DNA of 64,000 nucleotides from Blautia sp900556555 (GTDB lineage: Bacteria > Bacillota > Clostridia > Lachnospirales > Lachnospiraceae), in assembly GCA_964250615.1 (NCBI GenBank), contig CAXUGM010000006.1; one strand, 5' to 3'. Every line of letters starts with the position of its first letter. Position 1 is the first letter of the stretch. Of this stretch, positions 59,485-64,000 are shown piece after piece. Under the pieces are notes generated by a model. That model made no database searches. It saw only the letters and a list, made by a program, of their open reading frames with translations, and had not been told where the DNA came from. The translations under genes and the position numbers were made by a program.

Positions 59485-61703
59485 GAAAAAGGCCGTTGTG
59501 TATGACAGCTCTTGTATGGGTGGCTGTTGTGTGGCTTCTGGGAAAGGTGGGAGTGCCTGGTTTTGGGTACGGCTCACCAGACTTCCCTGATGGGGAAGCA
59601 AGAGAATCAGCTCTGGTTGCAGGAACTATTTATAAATCAGAGCTTAACGAAAAACAAACTGTCTTGTATCTGAAACAAACAATTCTTATAAAACAAGCAA
59701 ATCATGCTGCTGTTCAGCAGGAATATCCTTTCGATAGAATAAAAGTGCGAATCAAAAACCAGAAATCAGGAGTGAATATTGGTGTCGGAGACCGGGTACT
59801 TGTCCGGGGAGATTTAGAAGAGATTCCCATTCCAGGCAATCCTGGTCAGTTTCATGAAAGAGCATATTATTATGCGAGAAAAGTGAAATGGTATCAAAAA
59901 GGAAGAAGCATACAGGTTTTAGAAAAGGAATCTGATACAATTTTAGTATTCCAGGAAAAAATCAAACAGGCTCTTGGTATTGGACTTCATAAGGCATTTT
60001 CAAAAGAAAAGGCAGGAATCATGGAAGCAATGCTGTTGGGAAGCAAAGAAAATATGGAAAAGGAAACAAACTTTCTTTTTCAGATTTTAGGATGTTCACA
60101 TATTTTGGCAGTTTCTGGACTTCATCTATCTGTTTTGGGAGGTGGTTTGTTCCGCCTTCTTCGGAAATGTTCTGTACCGCTGTGGGGTGCCGCTGGAATT
60201 TCTGCATTTTCTATGTTTTTTTATGGGGGAGTTACAGGGAATGGTGCATCTGTTTTACGGGCATCGATTATGTTTGCTGTATATATGGGAAGTTTTATCC
60301 TGAAAAGAACTTATGATCTTTTGTCTGCTGTTTCCCTTGCAGCTATTTTACTTCTTTGTGAAAGTCCGTGTTATCTTTATGATAGCAGTTTTCTTCTGTC
60401 TTTTGGGGCAGTATTGGGAATTGGAGTTGTATATCCAGGCTTATTTGGAAAAGAAACAGGGAAAAGAAGCAAACAGGGGAAGAAAGAAGTGCTTTTCCGG
60501 TTATTCCGGGAAGGATTCCGCTCTGGAATTTCGGTGTGGTTTGTCATACTGCCGTTGATATTATATTTTTTCTTTCAGATACCGTTGTGGGGCTCTGTGG
60601 CCAGTGTCTTTTTTCTTCCGTTGTCTCCCGTGCTGTTGATTTCTGGGGCAGCAGCGGGAATTGGTGGGAGGTTTCTGGCAGCAGATATAGGAAGAATACT
60701 TGGGCTTCCTGCAAGTGGGATTTTGGAAATACTGCTTGGGATTGGGGAGTTTATGAAAGCATTGCCGGGAGCATTGTGGACAGCCGGACAGCCGGAAATA
60801 GAGTGCTGCATTTTTTACTATGCTGCTGCTATCTGGTTTCTCTGGAAGAAGGGCGGATATACAGCTAAGATTGTTTATGGAATTGCACTTGCTTTTTTAC
60901 TGCTTCCCTGTCCAAAGGGCGGACTGGAAGTCACCTTTTTAGATGTTGGGCAAGGTGATTGTGCCTGTGTACAAACAGAAGAGGGGCACTGTTATCTGAT
61001 AGATGGGGGAAGTACCACTGTATCAAAAGTTGGAAGATATAGGATTCTTCCGTTTCTAAAGGCGTCAGGAATCAGAAAAATTCAAGGGATTTTTGTGTCA
61101 CATATGGATGCTGATCATGTAAATGGAATCAAGGAATTACTGGAAATGACGGTATCAAAAGAGTCTGGGATAAAAATAGAAAGGCTGTTTCTGTCTCAAT
61201 GTTCAGAAACAGCAGAGCAGAATAGGGAGCTTGAAGCTTTAGGAAAAAAGGCTGGTTGTGAGGTGGTATATATCAAAAAAGGAAGCAGGATCAAAGACCG
61301 GGATTTGGAAATTTGCTGTATAGGGCCAGGACAGCTATATGAGGATAGCAATGAAAGCTCTCAGGTACTGCATATCTCACAAAAAGGTTTTGATATCCTG
61401 TTTACCGGGGATGTGGAAGGAATGGGGGAAGAAAAGGTATTGGAGGAGCTCCGGGAAATGAATGTTACCTGGGAGGTTTTAAAGGTTGCTCATCACGGTT
61501 CGGCAAATTCTACAGGAGAAGAGTTTTTGCAGTATATAAAGCCTGAGAAAGCTGTGATTTCCTGTGGAAAAGAGAACTCCTATGGACACCCTCATAAAGA
61601 ATTGCTGAAGAGATTGAAGAAGTATTCCGGGCAGATTCTGTTTACCAAAGAGCAGGGAGCAGTTCATATTATTGTGAGAAATCCAGCCTTTTCAGGAAAG
61701 TAA
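59481..61703 (+). CDS. comEC: ComEC/Rec2 DNA-uptake channel with metallo-beta-lactamase domain
   Basis: 740 residues. An N-terminal DUF4131 segment with early membrane helices is followed by the Competence domain (about 190-470, HILAVSGLHLSVLGGG) and a C-terminal metallo-beta-lactamase domain (about 480-740). Its metal motifs are intact: DVGQGDC, SHMDADHVNG and KVAHHGSANS. The length and all three domains indicate a full-length channel that passes single-stranded DNA into the cytoplasm. It overlaps the GerMN gene by four bases. The pilus genes needed for uptake are not in the window. Confidence 0.93.
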   Translation: MRKRPLCMTALVWVAVVWLLGKVGVPGFGYGSPDFPDGEARESALVAGTIYKSELNEKQTVLYLKQTILIKQANHAAVQQEYPFDRIKVRIKNQKSGVNIGVGDRVLVRGDLEEIPIPGNPGQFHERAYYYARKVKWYQKGRSIQVLEKESDTILVFQEKIKQALGIGLHKAFSKEKAGIMEAMLLGSKENMEKETNFLFQILGCSHILAVSGLHLSVLGGGLFRLLRKCSVPLWGAAGISAFSMFFYGGVTGNGASVLRASIMFAVYMGSFILKRTYDLLSAVSLAAILLLCESPCYLYDSSFLLSFGAVLGIGVVYPGLFGKETGKRSKQGKKEVLFRLFREGFRSGISVWFVILPLILYFFFQIPLWGSVASVFFLPLSPVLLISGAAAGIGGRFLAADIGRILGLPASGILEILLGIGEFMKALPGALWTAGQPEIECCIFYYAAAIWFLWKKGGYTAKIVYGIALAFLLLPCPKGGLEVTFLDVGQGDCACVQTEEGHCYLIDGGSTTVSKVGRYRILPFLKASGIRKIQGIFVSHMDADHVNGIKELLEMTVSKESGIKIERLFLSQCSETAEQNRELEALGKKAGCEVVYIKKGSRIKDRDLEICCIGPGQLYEDSNESSQVLHISQKGFDILFTGDVEGMGEEKVLEELREMNVTWEVLKVAHHGSANSTGEEFLQYIKPEKAVISCGKENSYGHPHKELLKRLKKYSGQILFTKEQGAVHIIVRNPAFSGK

Positions 61704-61776
61704 AATCATGATAAAATGGGCATTAGCAGGCAGTCTCAAATGAGATAAGTGAAAGAAAATCCAGGGGAGATATGGA

Positions 61777-62754
61777 ATGAAAAGTTTACAGGAAGACATT
61801 AAAAATCAAGAATTTAAAAAGGTTTATCTCCTGTGTGGAGAAGAAGATTATTTAAAGAAACAATATAAAGAAAAATTAAAAACAGCATTAGTGCCGGATG
61901 GTGATACTATGAATTTTTCTGCTTTTGAGGGGAAAAAGACAGAGCCAAGAGCTGTGATCGATCTGGGGGAAACCATGCCTTTTTTTGCTGACAGAAGAGT
62001 GATTTTTCTGGAAGATACCGGGTTTTTTAAGGGACAGTGCCAGGAACTGCCGGAATATCTTGGAGAACTGCCGGATTACCTGTGTATAGTGTTTGTCGAA
62101 AGTGAGATTGATAAACGCAGCAGGATGTATAAAGCTGTAAAAAAATATGGAAGAATCGTAGAATTTGGGCAGCAGGACAGCAATACATTGATGCGCTGGG
62201 TTTTAGGAATCCTGAACCGGGAAGGCAGGAAAATCACCAGAAATGATATGGAATTATTTCTTACTAAGACAGGGACAGATATGGGGAACATCGAGCGTGA
62301 AGTGGAAAAATTAATTTGTTATACCATGGGAAGAGAGGTAATCACCAGAGAAGATATTGAAGCGGTATGCACAACTCAGATTTCCAATCACATTTTCGAT
62401 ATGATCCGGGCGGTGACAGAAAAAAATCAGAAAAAGGCTCTGGAGCTCTATTACGATTTGTTATCTCTAAAAGAACCACCCATGCGGATTTTGTTTCTTC
62501 TTGCACGGCAGTTTAATCTGATCATGCAGGTGAAAGAACTTTCAGCAGCAGGACATGATCAAAGCAGTATTGCAAAAAAAACAGGACTTCAGCCTTTTGT
62601 GGTGAGGAATTATGCAGCATATGCCAGAAAATACAGTACGGAAGTCTTACGCAAAAATGTGGAAGACTGCGTAAATACGGAAGCAAAGGTAAAGACGGGA
62701 CTCATGACAGATACCATGAGTGTAGAGCTGCTGCTGGTAAAATTCAGCAGATGA
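61777..62754 (+). CDS. holA: DNA polymerase III subunit delta
   Basis: 325 residues. The clamp-loader wrench: its N-terminal AAA-like domain (about 1-140, with VYLLCGEEDYLKKQY) opens the beta clamp, and the helical lid and collar (about 150-325) bind the other loader subunits. No Walker A is expected in delta. ATG 61777 follows AGGGGAG. The comEC-holA-(rpsT) order is common in Firmicutes. Confidence 0.93.
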   Translation: MKSLQEDIKNQEFKKVYLLCGEEDYLKKQYKEKLKTALVPDGDTMNFSAFEGKKTEPRAVIDLGETMPFFADRRVIFLEDTGFFKGQCQELPEYLGELPDYLCIVFVESEIDKRSRMYKAVKKYGRIVEFGQQDSNTLMRWVLGILNREGRKITRNDMELFLTKTGTDMGNIEREVEKLICYTMGREVITREDIEAVCTTQISNHIFDMIRAVTEKNQKKALELYYDLLSLKEPPMRILFLLARQFNLIMQVKELSAAGHDQSSIAKKTGLQPFVVRNYAAYARKYSTEVLRKNVEDCVNTEAKVKTGLMTDTMSVELLLVKFSR

Positions 62755-62771
62755 TTTTTGAATTTTCAGGA

Positions 62772-62810
62772 TAAAAAAGCCCCCTGGATGATGACGGTCA
62801 GCCAGGGGTT
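62772..62810 (-). terminator. Terminator after rpsT
   Basis: Read on the minus strand: CCCCTGG and CCAGGGG pair around a loop, followed by GCTTTTTT. It may also stop holA transcripts less well from the other side. Confidence 0.85.
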
Positions 62811-62836
62811 AAATTCATATGATAAATATCTATTAA

Positions 62837-63100
62837 TTATGCAAGTGTGTTTACGGCTTTAGATAAGCGGGAAACTTTTCTTGCAGCTGTGTTTTTGTGA
62901 TAAACACCTTTTGTAGCTGCTTTATCAATTGTAGAAATTGCATTCTGTAATGCTGCAACTGCTGCTTCTTTATCCTTTGCTGCAACTGCTGCTTCTACTT
63001 TCTTGATAGAAGTCTTTACTGCTGATTTAATAGATTTGTTTCTCTCAGCTTTTTTTCTGTTTACTAATACTCTTTTCTTTGCAGATTTAATGTTAGCCAA
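62837..63100 (-). CDS. rpsT: 30S ribosomal protein S20
   Basis: 87 residues, highly basic, starting MANIKSAKKRVLVNRKK, as S20 does everywhere. The start codon is TTG at 63098-63100 on the minus strand, set by GGAGG eight bases before it. The longer frame to 63115 uses the ribosome binding site itself as coding and is rejected. TTG is a rare choice for so highly expressed a gene and may support autoregulation of translation. Confidence 0.93.
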   Translation of the reverse strand: MANIKSAKKRVLVNRKKAERNKSIKSAVKTSIKKVEAAVAAKDKEAAVAALQNAISTIDKAATKGVYHKNTAARKVSRLSKAVNTLA

Positions 63101-63224
63101 AGCGTACACCTCCAAATATAATCTTTTCCAGTTTTATTTTCCATTTATTTTCATTGGAGAAGGACACGGTATTCTCCAATATTACATGCTTTTTTATTCT
63201 AGTTGATTTCTGTTGAAATGTCAA
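63101..63224 (-). promoter_or_regulatory. rpsT promoter and structured leader
   Basis: On the minus strand TTGACA (63219-63224) and TAGAAT (63196-63201) with a 17-base spacer. Transcription should begin near 63189. The leader of about 88 bases contains a perfect 9-bp hairpin near its 5' end (ATTGGAGAA with TTCTCCAAT at 63153-63161 and 63172-63180), which has no T run. It may be a binding site for S20 or a stabiliser of the mRNA. Confidence 0.75.
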
Positions 63225-63287
63225 TACATAAAATCCCTGAAACTGCAAAAAATGTAATTAATAAGTAGTAGAGAAAGGAAAAGTGAC

Positions 63288-64000
63288 ATGGCGTTGGGAA
63301 GAATTCATACAGATTTGGCATTGGAAACAAAAGAAAAATTTGAAGAAGATCATGTGGAAATCCGGGGAGTAGTAATCGAAGAGGATTATAACGAAGAGAA
63401 AGACATAAAGACAACCGTAGTAAAAATCGAGACAGAAAATGGTGCAAAAACAATGGGGAGGCCTCAGGGGATTTATATTACCATGGAAGCCCCAAATATG
63501 TCAGTGCCGGATGAGGATTATCACAGGGAAATCTCAAAAGAACTGGCCAGACATATGAAAAAACTGCTTCCTGTAAAAAAAGAAATGAAAGTTTTAGTAG
63601 TTGGACTTGGTAACAGGGAAATCACACCAGATGCGTTAGGCCCTGATGTGGTAGCAAATCTTCATATTACGAGACATATTATTCAGGAATACGGTGTCAG
63701 GGGAATGGGGGAGGAATATACACATGCTGTCAGCGGGCTGGTGCCGGGGGTTATGGCTCAGACAGGAATGGAAAGTATGGAAATCATAAGAGGAGTGGTG
63801 GAAGAAACCAGACCGGATGTGGTGATTGCCATTGATGCCCTGGCTGCAAGAAGTACAAAAAGACTGAACAGGACAATTCAGATTACAGATACAGGGATTA
63901 ATCCAGGCTCAGGCGTTGGAAATCACAGAAATGGGCTCAGTGAAGAAACACTGGGTGTCAAGGTCATTGGCATTGGCGTTCCCACTGTAGTAGATGCAGC
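63288..64000 (+). CDS. gpr: Germination protease GPR (partial, cut by the window end)
   Basis: The first 237 codons are visible, with no stop before the window edge; the family is usually about 320-350 residues. GPR is a zymogen made in the forespore that degrades small acid-soluble spore proteins at germination. The N-terminus GRIHTDLALE resembles the autoprocessing site. Family motifs are VVGLGNREITPDALGP, HAVSGLVPGVMAQTG and IAIDALAARSTKRLNRTIQ. AGAAAGG precedes the ATG. A forespore sigma-G promoter is expected upstream, but I could not place one with confidence. Confidence 0.92.
   Translation, partial: MALGRIHTDLALETKEKFEEDHVEIRGVVIEEDYNEEKDIKTTVVKIETENGAKTMGRPQGIYITMEAPNMSVPDEDYHREISKELARHMKKLLPVKKEMKVLVVGLGNREITPDALGPDVVANLHITRHIIQEYGVRGMGEEYTHAVSGLVPGVMAQTGMESMEIIRGVVEETRPDVVIAIDALAARSTKRLNRTIQITDTGINPGSGVGNHRNGLSEETLGVKVIGIGVPTVVDA

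Noticed and set aside
63220..63287. Sigma-G promoter for gpr
   Set aside because: The region is A/T rich and gives several weak partial matches; none is clear enough to place.

Overview
The window is a 64 kb stretch of low-to-moderate GC, gene-dense chromosome from an anaerobic, spore-forming Firmicute. The evidence is a class III (anaerobic) ribonucleotide reductase, rubredoxin, a spore protease (gpr), a GerMN lipoprotein, a T-box leader, MurT/GatD, MutS2 and many small Lachnospiraceae-type families (DUF1385 next to prmC, DUF4080 radical SAM, DUF134). A Blautia-like member of the Lachnospiraceae is my best guess; the genus is an inference. The DNA is almost entirely core genome. I see no insertion sequence, prophage, CRISPR array or rRNA operon.

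Layout. 1-3.9 kb: end of an unidentified gene, rubredoxin, dapF and nrdD behind two candidate NrdR boxes. 4-9.6 kb: a CPA2 antiporter, a B12-type radical SAM protein coupled to a DnaQ-like exonuclease, a tiny membrane protein, an AIR-synthase-like protein and trmL. 9.6-14.1 kb (minus strand): mutS2 followed by an OmpR/histidine kinase pair. 14.3-19.8 kb: an HtrA-like protein that has lost its catalytic triad, YhaM, and two RlmD-type rRNA m5U methyltransferases separated by a small decayed locus. 19.9-24 kb: a GntR regulator, GntP permease and IlvD/Edd dehydratase, probably for sugar-acid use. 24.1-26.9 kb: a DUF134 - NifX-like - MinD - MinD - NifX-like cluster under a promoter with two perfect copies of a 12-bp palindrome. 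27-28.5 kb: a CcdA-TlpA fusion and two tRNA-Gly genes. 28.6-34.7 kb: gatD/murT, an FAH-family protein, tRNA-Phe behind a long inverted repeat, glyA and trxA/trxB. 34.9-45.8 kb: a RelA/SpoT-like protein, rplM-rpsI, a diguanylate cyclase, rpmE, DUF1385, prmC, prfA, a nucleotidyltransferase, glmM and a TPR lipoprotein. 45.9-53.2 kb: hflX and the divergent arginine genes argG and argCJBD. 53.2-55.4 kb: an isoleucine-type T-box, brnQ and a YdcZ-type transporter. 55.7-62.8 kb: comEA, a two-component system, a GerMN lipoprotein, comEC and holA. 62.8-64 kb: rpsT on the minus strand and the start of gpr, cut by the window edge.

How the genes work together. Redox and metal handling recurs: rubredoxin, NrdD, thioredoxin/thioredoxin reductase, the CcdA-TlpA fusion, and the MinD/NifX set, which resembles metal-cluster assembly genes such as those of the orange-protein complex. 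Amino-acid supply is controlled at DNA level (matching ArgR-like boxes in the divergent argG and argC promoters) and RNA level (isoleucine T-box on brnQ). Ribosomal protein genes have short regulated-looking leaders (rplM, rpsT). The most unusual signals are the DUF134 twin operators, the triad-less HtrA protein, the RelA/SpoT-like protein without its usual guanine-stacking motif, the inverted repeat in the tRNA-Phe promoter, and the fused/decayed locus near 18.2 kb.
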